A model generated the notes under the pieces. It had not been told where the DNA came from. It saw only the letters and a list, made by a program, of their open reading frames with translations, and ran no database searches. From JANPBY01 sp963851405 (GTDB taxonomy: Bacteria; Actinomycetota; Actinomycetes; DATJPE01), in the NCBI GenBank assembly GCA_963851405.1, contig CAWKPB010000009.1, positions 128,152 through 192,151 on the forward strand: a stretch of DNA of 64,000 bases. The letters are read 5' to 3'. Below are positions 34,712 through 42,729 of this stretch, one piece after another. How positions within the stretch are numbered: position 1 is the stretch's first letter; every line of letters starts with the position of its first letter. Both the position numbers and the translations under genes were made by a program.

Positions 34712-37204
34712 TCACTCGTCGGTGGCACTGACTTCCGCAACCTCGGAGGTCGTCTCCAGCGCCTCGTCACGGTGCAGTGTCTTCCCTGCAGCAGCAAGGG
34801 TCGCGGCGGCGATCTTGGCCGTTGCCGCCGCTGTCTCCTTGACCTTCTTGGTGTCGGTCGCCTTGTCCTTGGCGGGCTCCTTCTTGGCGCGCTTCCTGCG
34901 CGGCTCCGCAGACTCCGACTTGGTCTTGAGGACCACCGGCTCGGACTGGATATGCACGCCGCGGCCGCCGCAATGGTCGCACGGCTCGCTAAACGCCTCG
35001 ATCAGCCCCTGACCGACCCGCTTACGGGTCATCTGGACCAGCCCCAGGGACGTCACCTCCGCTACCTGGTGCTTGGTGCGGTCTCGAGAAAGGCACTCGA
35101 GCAGTCGACGCAGCACGAGGTCGCGGTTGGACTCCAGCACCATGTCGATGAAGTCGACCACGATGATCCCGCCGACGTCACGCAGCCGCAGCTGGCGGAC
35201 GATCTCCTCAGCTGCCTCGAGGTTGTTGCGTGTCACCGTCTCTTCGAGGTTGCCCCCGGAGCCCGTGAACTTGCCGGTGTTGACATCGACGACGGTCATG
35301 GCCTCGGTCCGGTCGATGACCAACGACCCACCCGAAGGGAGCCAGACCTTACGGTCGAGAGCCTTGGCGAGCTGCTCGTCGACGCGGTTCGCGCCAAAGA
35401 TGTCCTGCTCGTCGGTCCACCGCGACAGCCGGTCAACCAGATCCGGAGCCACGTGCGACAAGTACGGCTCAACGATGTCCCACGCATCATCGCCGCTGAC
35501 CACGAGCCGCTTGACATCCTCGTTGAATACGTCCCGAATCACGCGTACGGCGAGGTTCGGCTCGCCGTACAGCAACTCGGGTGCAGAAGCTTTTTTGGCC
35601 TTCTTCTCGATGTCGGCCCACTGCTCGGACAATCGATCGATGTCGCGCGCGAGCTCTTCTTCGCTCGCGCCTTCCGCAGCGGTGCGAACGATCACGCCCG
35701 CGCCTTCAGGGACCGTCGACTTCAGGATGCCCTTGAGCCGGGTCCGCTCGGTGTCTGGGAGTTTTCGGCTGATCCCCGTCATCGACCCATCGGGGACGTA
35801 GACGAGAAAGCGGCCGGGAAGGCTGATCTGCGCGGTCAGGCGTGATCCCTTGTTGCCGATGGGGTCCTTGGTCACCTGGACGAGCAGTTGGTCACCGGAC
35901 TTGATGGCGTGCTCGATACGCCGTGGCTGTCCGTCCAACCCCGAGGCATCCCAGTTGACTTCACCGGCGTAAAGCACGGCGTTGCGGCCCTTGCCGATGT
36001 CGACGAAGGCCGCCTCCATCGACGGAAGCACGTTCTGGACGCGTCCGAGATAGACGTTGCCCACGAACGACGACGACTCGGCCTTGTTGACGTAGTGCTC
36101 GACGAGGACCTCATCTTCGAGGACGGCGATCTGGGTCCGGTCCCCTGTCTGGCGGACCAGCATGACTCGATCGACGCTCTCGCGCCGCGCCAGGAACTCG
36201 GACTCCGTGAGGATGGGCGGACGACGTCGGCCCTGCTCACGACCCTCACGCCGTCGCTGCTTCTTGGCCTCCAACCGAGTCGACCCGCGTACTCCGGACA
36301 CCTCATCCGAGCGCTTTCGCGGCTCGCGCACCCGGACCACGGTGTTCGGCGGATCATCCGCCGAGCCTTCACCGTCACCAGAGGACCCCCGCCTGCGCCT
36401 GCGTCGGCGGCGGCTCGAGCTGCCTGGGGCGCCCTCTTCGCCTTCCGGCCCGCCCTCAGCTGAGTCAGCCGCGGTTGACGCCGAATCGTCTGAAGAGTCG
36501 GACTCGTCTCCGGGGCTCTCGCCTTCTTCGGATGTGGTAGCCCCGCGGCCTCGGCCACGGCGCCCACGACCACCACGACGCCGCCGCCGTCGGGGCGCGT
36601 CGTCCTCACCCTCAGCGTCGGCTTCTTCTTCGGCAGAGTCGCTGCTCTCGGCTGCCGCAGTATCAATCGCGGCGTCGTCCTCAACGACTTTGGATCGTGA
36701 GCGGCGACGTTTGGGTGGCTCCGCCTGATCGGGATCGGGTGGCTGGAAGACCGCGACCGCAGTCGCCTTGCCCGCCTTCTCGTCGCTGCTGGGCTCGGTG
36801 TTCGGTGCCGCCGCGGAGTCCGGAGGCTGGAAGACCGCAGGGGCGGCCTTCTTACGGGTACGACGCCTCGGGGCAGGGCCGGCGTCAGTTTCGGGCGAGA
36901 CCTCGGGTGTGGACTCGGCGCTGGGGGCGGTCACCGCCGGTTCAGAAGCCTTCGCAGCTCTCGCCGCCTTGGCGGTCTTGGTCGTCTTGGCCGCCTTCCG
37001 AGGCTTCTTCTCGGGGGCTACGTCGGCGGCCGGGGCAGCAGCCGCGGGTGGGGCTTCAGCTGACGGCGCGACGGCGGGCGGGGGCCCGGCGGGACGTGAG
37101 GCGGCCCGGCGCCGGGGTCGGGTGGTGGCTGCCGGGGCGGGCCTGGCGCTGGTGTCCGCAGGTGCGGAGCCGTCACTGGGGGATTCGTTGGACTCGTCGA
37201 GCAT
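34712..37204 (-). CDS. rne: Ribonuclease E/G family endoribonuclease
   Basis: 830 residues. The N-terminal 340 are low-complexity, Ala/Pro/Glu- and Arg-rich. An S1 domain follows (about 355-450: TQIAVLEDEVLVEHYV, VYLGRVQNVLPSMEAAFVDIG), then the catalytic DNase I-like domain with metal-binding acids in VVDVNTGKFTGSGG (about 640) and VVDFIDM (about 684), and a zinc-link CDHCGGRG (about 743). A Lys/Ala-rich tail ends the protein. This long N-terminal extension is typical of actinobacterial RNase E/G. It initiates mRNA decay and rRNA processing. AGGAG precedes the ATG. Confidence 0.95.
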   Translation of the reverse strand: MLDESNESPSDGSAPADTSARPAPAATTRPRRRAASRPAGPPPAVAPSAEAPPAAAAPAADVAPEKKPRKAAKTTKTAKAARAAKASEPAVTAPSAESTPEVSPETDAGPAPRRRTRKKAAPAVFQPPDSAAAPNTEPSSDEKAGKATAVAVFQPPDPDQAEPPKRRRSRSKVVEDDAAIDTAAAESSDSAEEEADAEGEDDAPRRRRRRGGRGRRGRGRGATTSEEGESPGDESDSSDDSASTAADSAEGGPEGEEGAPGSSSRRRRRRRRGSSGDGEGSADDPPNTVVRVREPRKRSDEVSGVRGSTRLEAKKQRRREGREQGRRRPPILTESEFLARRESVDRVMLVRQTGDRTQIAVLEDEVLVEHYVNKAESSSFVGNVYLGRVQNVLPSMEAAFVDIGKGRNAVLYAGEVNWDASGLDGQPRRIEHAIKSGDQLLVQVTKDPIGNKGSRLTAQISLPGRFLVYVPDGSMTGISRKLPDTERTRLKGILKSTVPEGAGVIVRTAAEGASEEELARDIDRLSEQWADIEKKAKKASAPELLYGEPNLAVRVIRDVFNEDVKRLVVSGDDAWDIVEPYLSHVAPDLVDRLSRWTDEQDIFGANRVDEQLAKALDRKVWLPSGGSLVIDRTEAMTVVDVNTGKFTGSGGNLEETVTRNNLEAAEEIVRQLRLRDVGGIIVVDFIDMVLESNRDLVLRRLLECLSRDRTKHQVAEVTSLGLVQMTRKRVGQGLIEAFSEPCDHCGGRGVHIQSEPVVLKTKSESAEPRRKRAKKEPAKDKATDTKKVKETAAATAKIAAATLAAAGKTLHRDEALETTSEVAEVSATDE

Positions 37205-37372
37205 GCTTTGTGCTCCTCACGGCTCTCCGGGCGCCTTCGCCGGCTAAAGCGGGCGCTTCCGGAAAGCCTTCCTGTCGTCGTCGGGCCGGCGCGGTCCGGG
37301 GACCGCCACGTTGCCCGGCGTAAGCCTGAGGGCACCAGCGCCGTCCGCCCGAATCCGATTCAACGACTTCGA

Positions 37373-38116
37373 TCAGTGCGACATTGGTGCCAGTGGGTCG
37401 CCGACAGTGCCACTCGCCACGTCCAGCGGCCCCTGCGCCAGCCGAGTCACCTGTGGGGGTAGCGGCGGCGCGAAGTAGGCCACGAGCCGTAATGCGCTGA
37501 GCACGTCGTCGGGCCGAACGGACGGGGTTCCGTGCCGAACGACCAGGTCGAGTATCGCACACGCCTCCTCCCCGTCCCGCCCATCCGACACTCCGAGGGA
37601 GACGACGGCGCCACGCGCATCAAAGGTCCGGACGCCCCGCTTGGTGAGTCGCTCGACCTCCACAGCCTCCGAGCCGAGGAGAGCATCGACGGCAGGAGCT
37701 ACCTCACCCCCGGTCATGCCGGGGAGCAGCACCTGCCAACGCGATGCCTGCAGTAGATCCGCTAGGGCCGTCGACGTCGCATCACCGACGGTCACGAGAT
37801 CGAGACCCGGCGGCAGCGCGGCGTCTAGGGAGCTGCGCAGGCGCTCCGGGTCACACGGTTGTGCCAGACCGATCTCGAGGTACTCGGCCTCTGACGCCGC
37901 CCCGGTGGGCGCGGCGTTTGCATAGGAGATCTTGGGGTGTGGAGAGAAGCCCGCTGAGTAGGCCATGGGAACGGCAGCCCGTCGCAACGCTCGTTCGAAA
38001 GCGCGTGCGAAGTCCCGGTGGGACGTGAAGCGCAACCGGCCACGCTTGGCGTACTGCAGTCGCAGTTTCTGGACGGTCGGAGGTGGCGGCGGTCCGTCCG
38101 GCGTGCGCGCAGCCAT
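37373..38116 (-). CDS. DUF2344 (TIGR03936) radical SAM-associated protein
   Basis: 247 residues. The opening KLRLQYAKRGRLRFTSHRDFARAFERALRRA, AYSAGFSPHPKISYANAAPTGAASEAEYLEI and the later CDPERLRSSLDAALPPGL match TIGR03936/DUF2344, proteins found next to or fused with the B12-binding radical SAM protein encoded two genes upstream. The function is unknown; RNA or tRNA modification is often suggested. The start overlaps the stop of the HIT-like gene. The 168-base gap before rne holds no gene. Confidence 0.9.
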   Translation of the reverse strand: MAARTPDGPPPPPTVQKLRLQYAKRGRLRFTSHRDFARAFERALRRAAVPMAYSAGFSPHPKISYANAAPTGAASEAEYLEIGLAQPCDPERLRSSLDAALPPGLDLVTVGDATSTALADLLQASRWQVLLPGMTGGEVAPAVDALLGSEAVEVERLTKRGVRTFDARGAVVSLGVSDGRDGEEACAILDLVVRHGTPSVRPDDVLSALRLVAYFAPPLPPQVTRLAQGPLDVASGTVGDPLAPMSH

Positions 38117-38694
38117 CAGTCCCCGTTGGTATCTGCTGCCAACGAGTCCCTGATCGCCTCGTCGGCAGCATCCGCGTCGCGGGTAGCGAGCGTCGGCATG
38201 AAATCAACCCAAGTCGGGAGCATCGATCCGCGCAATTGCAGAGCCCCGTGCGGGCGAGGCATGAACCACAGATGGAAATGCTCTCCCCCGTCACCCCAGC
38301 GCGCCACATGGACGCGGGCGATCCCACCGAGGGCCAAGATGGCCGCCTCGATGCGCGCCACCAACGGACCGAGCTCAGCCTGCAGGGACCCGGGCAGGTC
38401 GACGAAGGAGTCGTGATGGCCCCGTGTCTCGAGCAAGACCTGACCCAACAACTCAGTCGGCCGATACCCGCGCAGACGCCAGTGCTCGTCAGACCACAGG
38501 TAGTCGGCGTCGGAAGCCGAGCACGCACCACAGTCGACTCCCCCCGCGCCGCCCCGCTCCGGTTCGGTGCTCACAGGATCGAGCAGCTGCTTGACGCGTA
38601 CGTCGCCGGTGAAGGGGAACCACGGGTCGTCCAAGAGCTCCTGGGGCACCGGGGGGCGGGGATCACCCGGGCCGGTCAGCACATCACGGCTCAC
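38116..38694 (-). CDS. HIT-like protein of unknown function
   Basis: 192 residues. C-terminal half resembles the histidine triad fold: ELLGQVLLETRGHHDSFVDL, ARIEAAILALGGIARVHVARW and GGEHFHLWFMPRPHG, an incomplete HxHx triad. DCGACSASDADYLWSDEHWRL near residue 55 carries a Cys pair. The protein sits between, and overlaps, both radical SAM-linked genes, so it is probably translated with them and may serve the same pathway. Enzymatic activity is not predictable because the third triad His is missing. Confidence 0.75.
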   Translation of the reverse strand: MSRDVLTGPGDPRPPVPQELLDDPWFPFTGDVRVKQLLDPVSTEPERGGAGGVDCGACSASDADYLWSDEHWRLRGYRPTELLGQVLLETRGHHDSFVDLPGSLQAELGPLVARIEAAILALGGIARVHVARWGDGGEHFHLWFMPRPHGALQLRGSMLPTWVDFMPTLATRDADAADEAIRDSLAADTNGD

Positions 38695-40658
38695 GGCTGG
38701 GCGTCCTGCAGGGCGGGTGACGGAAGCACGGTCAGAGGGAGCAGCGTCGCACCAGTCGGGCCGATCTGGATGTCGGTACCGAGCTGCGGGCAGACGCCGC
38801 AGTCAAAGCACGGGGTCCAACGGCAGTCGTCTTGTTCGACTTCATCGAGGGCGTCCTGCCAGTCCTGCCAGAGCCACTCCTTATCCAGCCCACTGTCAAG
38901 GTGGTCCCAAGGGAGTACCTCAGCCTGCTCTCGCTGCCTTGTCGTGAACCAGTCGACATCCACCGGCTGTTCAGCCAGGCCCTGCTTGGCGGCAACCATC
39001 CAGCCGTGGTAGGAGAAGTGCTCGCTCCACCCGTCGAACCGAGCGCCGTTCTCCCAGGCCGAACGGATCACCGCACCGACCCGTCGATCGCCGCGTGACA
39101 GCAACCCTTCGACGATCCCCGGCTTCCCATCGTGATAGCGAACGCCGATCGCCCGGGCGTACTGCTTGTCGGCTCGAATCGCCTCCCGCAGCTTGGCGAG
39201 TCTGGCATCGGTGGCCTCGTGGTCGAGCTGACCCGCCCACTGGAACGGCGTGTGCGGCTTAGGGACAAAGCCACCGATCGACACGGTGCATCTGATGTCA
39301 CGGGTGCCGGTGGCCTCGCGGCCGGCCCGGATCACATTCTTGGCCATCTCCGCGATCTGCAGCACATCTTCGTCGGTCTCGGTCGGAAGTCCACACATGA
39401 AGTACAGCTTCACTTGGCGCCAGCCAGCGGTGTAGGCCGTCGTGACTGTGCGGATCAAGTCCTCTTCGCTGACCATCTTGTTGATCACACGCCGAAGACG
39501 CTCGGACCCACCCTCCGGCGCGAACGTCAATCCCGAGCGCCGGCCGTTGCGGGACAGCTCATTCGCGAGGTCCACGTTGAAGGCATCGACGCGGGTGCTC
39601 GGAAGCGACAGGCTGGTGTTGGTCCCCTCATACCGATCAGCCAGTCCCTTGGCCACTTCGGCGATCTCCGAGTGGTCAGCACTGGACAAGCTGAGCAGCC
39701 CGACCTCCTCATAGCCGGATGCCTTGAGGCCTTGCTCCACCATCGCGCCGATCCCCGTGATCGAGCGTTCGCGCACTGGACGGGTGATCATGCCCGCCTG
39801 GCAGAACCGGCAGCCGCGAGTGCACCCCCGAAAGATCTCGACACTCATGCGCTCGTGGACGGTCTCCGCCAGCGGCACCAGCGGCTGCTTCGGGTAGGGC
39901 CATTCGTCGAGGTCCATCACCGTTTGCTTGGCGACCCGCCACGGGACTGCGGCCCGGTTGGGTGCGACGCGACGAATTCGGCCGTCGGGCAGGTAATCGA
40001 CGTCATAGAACGCGGGGACGTAGACGTTGCCCGTCGCTGCCAGGCGCAACAGCACTTCTTCTCGGCCGCCCGGACAGCCGGAAGCCTTCCATTCCTTGAG
40101 CACGTCGGTGATCTGGAGAACGGCCTGCTCCCCGTCACCGAGAACGGCCGCGTCGATGAACTCGGCGATCGGTTCGGGGTTGAAGGCGGAGTGGCCGCCA
40201 ACGATCACGAGCGGGTCGGCATCGGTGCGGTCGACTGCGGTGAGCGGGATCTGCGCGAGATCCAGCGCGGTCAGCAGATTGGTGTACCCGAGCTCGGTCG
40301 AGAAGCTGACGCCAAGAACGTCGAACTCCCGGACCGGGCGATGGCCGTCCACCGTGAACTGGGGAACATCGTGCTCACGCATCAGCGCTTCCAGGTCCGG
40401 CCACACCGCGTAGGTCCGCTCGGCCACGACGTCGTCGCGCTCGTTGAGCACTTCGTACAGGATCATCACGCCCTGATTGGGGAGTCCGACTTCATAGGCG
40501 TCGGGGTACATCAGGGCCCAGCGGACCGTGGCCTCGTCGTCACCCCACGGCTTCAGCTGAGCGTTGAGCTCGCCTCCGACGTACTGGATTGGCTTGCTCA
40601 CCCGGGGCAACAGCTGCTCGAGGGCCCCAAACACTGAGGTACCGGGAAGTCTGGCCAT
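38691..40658 (-). CDS. TIGR03960 family B12-binding domain/radical SAM protein
   Basis: About 655 residues from ATG at 40658. The N-terminal half has a B12-binding-like region (EVGLPNQGVMILYEVLNERDDVVAERTYAVWPDLE, GVSFSTELGYTNLLTALDLAQIPL). The radical SAM domain has FRGCTRGCRFCQAG (CX3CX2C) and LSLPSTRVDAFNVDLANEL. A C-terminal cysteine cluster CFDCGVCPQLG is present. TIGR03960 partners TIGR03936, as here; the reaction is undefined. The upstream in-frame extension to 40796 lacks family support. It is divergent from a membrane gene. Confidence 0.92.
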   Translation of the reverse strand: MARLPGTSVFGALEQLLPRVSKPIQYVGGELNAQLKPWGDDEATVRWALMYPDAYEVGLPNQGVMILYEVLNERDDVVAERTYAVWPDLEALMREHDVPQFTVDGHRPVREFDVLGVSFSTELGYTNLLTALDLAQIPLTAVDRTDADPLVIVGGHSAFNPEPIAEFIDAAVLGDGEQAVLQITDVLKEWKASGCPGGREEVLLRLAATGNVYVPAFYDVDYLPDGRIRRVAPNRAAVPWRVAKQTVMDLDEWPYPKQPLVPLAETVHERMSVEIFRGCTRGCRFCQAGMITRPVRERSITGIGAMVEQGLKASGYEEVGLLSLSSADHSEIAEVAKGLADRYEGTNTSLSLPSTRVDAFNVDLANELSRNGRRSGLTFAPEGGSERLRRVINKMVSEEDLIRTVTTAYTAGWRQVKLYFMCGLPTETDEDVLQIAEMAKNVIRAGREATGTRDIRCTVSIGGFVPKPHTPFQWAGQLDHEATDARLAKLREAIRADKQYARAIGVRYHDGKPGIVEGLLSRGDRRVGAVIRSAWENGARFDGWSEHFSYHGWMVAAKQGLAEQPVDVDWFTTRQREQAEVLPWDHLDSGLDKEWLWQDWQDALDEVEQDDCRWTPCFDCGVCPQLGTDIQIGPTGATLLPLTVLPSPALQDAQP

Positions 40659-40815
40659 CCCTCGAGGGTAGTCGCCGCCACTCACGCGGCCACCGCTCAC
40701 GGTCGGGAACCACACGCTGCCGCGAAACCCACCTTTCCGCCAAGGCCGAGTCGGATCGGACCATAGGGTTGCCTTCTCGCTGGAGACTTCGACCACTCAT
40801 AGAAGCGGCGGCGCC

Positions 40816-41538
40816 ATGAAGGTTTCGAGAACGGCCGGGTGGACGACCATCGCCTATGCGCTGCTTGTACTGGCTTGGATGGGCCTCGAGGGCTACGCCC
40901 CTGCTTCGGGGTACGAGGACACCGACAACCCCGCGGTGATGCTGGACTTCATCCGGGAGCACCCGGACGTGTACCGCTTCGCCGGCAGCGCGCTGCTAGC
41001 CGCAGCAGTCGTGCTGACATTCGCCGTCTTGGCGGTCGCGGCTCGCATGAAGGCGTTCGGCGTCGATACCCTGCTGCTTCGTGTCACGACGGTGTTCGGT
41101 CTCTTCGCGGCCGCGATGTTCATGGTTCTGGGGGCCATGCGTAGCGCCATGGGCGGGACGTTGATACACATCGACGGCCTCAGCACCGATTGGAGTGAGG
41201 CTGGCTACCTCAGCATTCAATTGGTGGGCACCCAGTCGTTGGGGGCCGCCGGAATCATGGCCGTCAGCGGTTGGGCCGTCGGGTTGAGCCTGGCCGGATT
41301 GTCGAGCAGGGCTCTTCCGGTTTGGCTGTGCCTGCTCGGCGTGGTCCCGGCCTTTCGAATCCTGGTCTGGCTGCTTGCGCCGCTCTTCCCCACCGACTCG
41401 TCCGTCCCGTGGATCCTAGGGATGTTGTCCATTCCAGGGACCACCGTGTGGTTCCTCCTTCTAGGCGTCGTACTCCTGGTCCGGCGCACACCACGTCCGA
41501 GCCCGGCAGAGGGGCAGATCTCAGCGACCGTCGCCTGA
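40816..41538 (+). CDS. Predicted multi-pass membrane protein (DUF4386-like)
   Basis: 240 residues with about six membrane helices: TTIAYALLVLAWMGLEG, FAGSALLAAAVVLTFAVLAVAARM, LRVTTVFGLFAAAMFMVLGAM, GAAGIMAVSGWAVGLSLAG, VWLCLLGVVPAFRILVWLLAPLF and a last helix ending before a polar tail. The pattern resembles DUF4386 proteins but is not diagnostic. Function unknown. It is convergent with rodA, with seven bases between the stops. Confidence 0.7.
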   Translation: MKVSRTAGWTTIAYALLVLAWMGLEGYAPASGYEDTDNPAVMLDFIREHPDVYRFAGSALLAAAVVLTFAVLAVAARMKAFGVDTLLLRVTTVFGLFAAAMFMVLGAMRSAMGGTLIHIDGLSTDWSEAGYLSIQLVGTQSLGAAGIMAVSGWAVGLSLAGLSSRALPVWLCLLGVVPAFRILVWLLAPLFPTDSSVPWILGMLSIPGTTVWFLLLGVVLLVRRTPRPSPAEGQISATVA

Positions 41539-41544
41539 CTCGGG

Positions 41545-42729
41545 CTAGGCGTACCGGCGCATGTGCACGTTTTCGAGCAGGCCGATGGCCATCAGGTTGG
41601 CGAACATTGCTGTGCCGCCATAGGAAACGAACGGCAGTGGCACACCAGTCATGGGCATGATGCCCAGCGTCATACCGATGTTTTCGAAGAGCTGGAAGGT
41701 GAACCAGCACACGATGCCGGTGGCGACGAGGCGACCGAACATGTCCTCCGCTCGCAGGGCAATCCGCAAAGCACGCCACATCACGATCCCGAGCAGCAAG
41801 ATGATCGCCGCCCCCCCGATGAAGCCCAACTCCTCCCCAGCGACGGTGAAGATGAAGTCAGTCTGCTGCTCAGGGATGAACTGCCCGTTGGTCTGAGTCC
41901 CCTCGAACAACCCAGAACCGTTGAAACCGCCGGCGCCGATGGCGATCCTGGCCTGCTTCAACTGATAGCCAGCCCCCCCGGGGTCGAACTCGGGATTGGC
42001 GAACGCTGCAAATCTGTTGATCTGATACGTCGACAGGACGCCTGCCTGGATGGCAACCGCCGTGCCCGCCAACCCGAGCGCCACTAGGCCGGCCATCCAG
42101 GTCCCCGGCGTACCAGCCACGAAGAGGATCCCCAGCACGATGAAGCCGACGATGATCGCCGTTCCGAGGTCGGGCTGAAGCATGATCAGGGCCATCGGTA
42201 CTGCGGCAACGACAAGGGCGAGTCCTACGTCTACCGCCCGTGGCTGATCCTCAGCGTCCCGCTTCTCCGACAAGATCATGGCCAGGCCGACGCACAAAGC
42301 CACCTTCGCGAACTCCGATGGCTGTACGGAGAACCCACCCGGAAGCGTGATCCAGGCGCGTGCCCCGTTGACGGTGCCGCCCAGCGGCGAAAGAACGGCC
42401 AACAAACCGAGCACCGAGGCGCCATAGAGGAAGGGCGCATAGGCCCGCAACATCCCGTAGTCGAACAAGGCGGTCGCGAGGCCAAGCGCAAGCCCGATGG
42501 CGATGTTGAGCACATTGCGCTTGAGGTACCCCATGGGGTCGACGCCAGCGTCGAGGAGCCTCCCCCGAGTCGCCGAGTAGATGAGCACCGTGCCGATCAC
42601 GAGCAGGGCCAGGACGGCCAGCGCGAGAACCCAGTCGAGGCGACGGACGAACGAGTCCTTATCGGCAGCACGACTGGCCACCGCCCGGGCGGAGGTTCTG
42701 GACCGCGTGGCTGGGTAGGCGGACGTCAC
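41545..42729 (-). CDS. rodA: Peptidoglycan polymerase RodA (SEDS family)
   Basis: 394 residues, about ten membrane helices. SEDS signature segments are present: VNGARAWITLPGGFSVQPSEFAKVALCVGLAMILSE, LIMLQPDLGTAIIVGFI, KQARIAIGAGGFNGSGLFEGTQTNGQFIPEQQTDFIFTVAGEELGF and MTGVPLPFVSYGGTAMFANLMAIGLL. The SEDS Asp-Glu pair regions are visible. RodA polymerises glycan strands for side-wall growth with the class B PBP encoded by mrdA, whose stop overlaps the rodA start. Confidence 0.95.
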   Translation of the reverse strand: MTSAYPATRSRTSARAVASRAADKDSFVRRLDWVLALAVLALLVIGTVLIYSATRGRLLDAGVDPMGYLKRNVLNIAIGLALGLATALFDYGMLRAYAPFLYGASVLGLLAVLSPLGGTVNGARAWITLPGGFSVQPSEFAKVALCVGLAMILSEKRDAEDQPRAVDVGLALVVAAVPMALIMLQPDLGTAIIVGFIVLGILFVAGTPGTWMAGLVALGLAGTAVAIQAGVLSTYQINRFAAFANPEFDPGGAGYQLKQARIAIGAGGFNGSGLFEGTQTNGQFIPEQQTDFIFTVAGEELGFIGGAAIILLLGIVMWRALRIALRAEDMFGRLVATGIVCWFTFQLFENIGMTLGIMPMTGVPLPFVSYGGTAMFANLMAIGLLENVHMRRYA

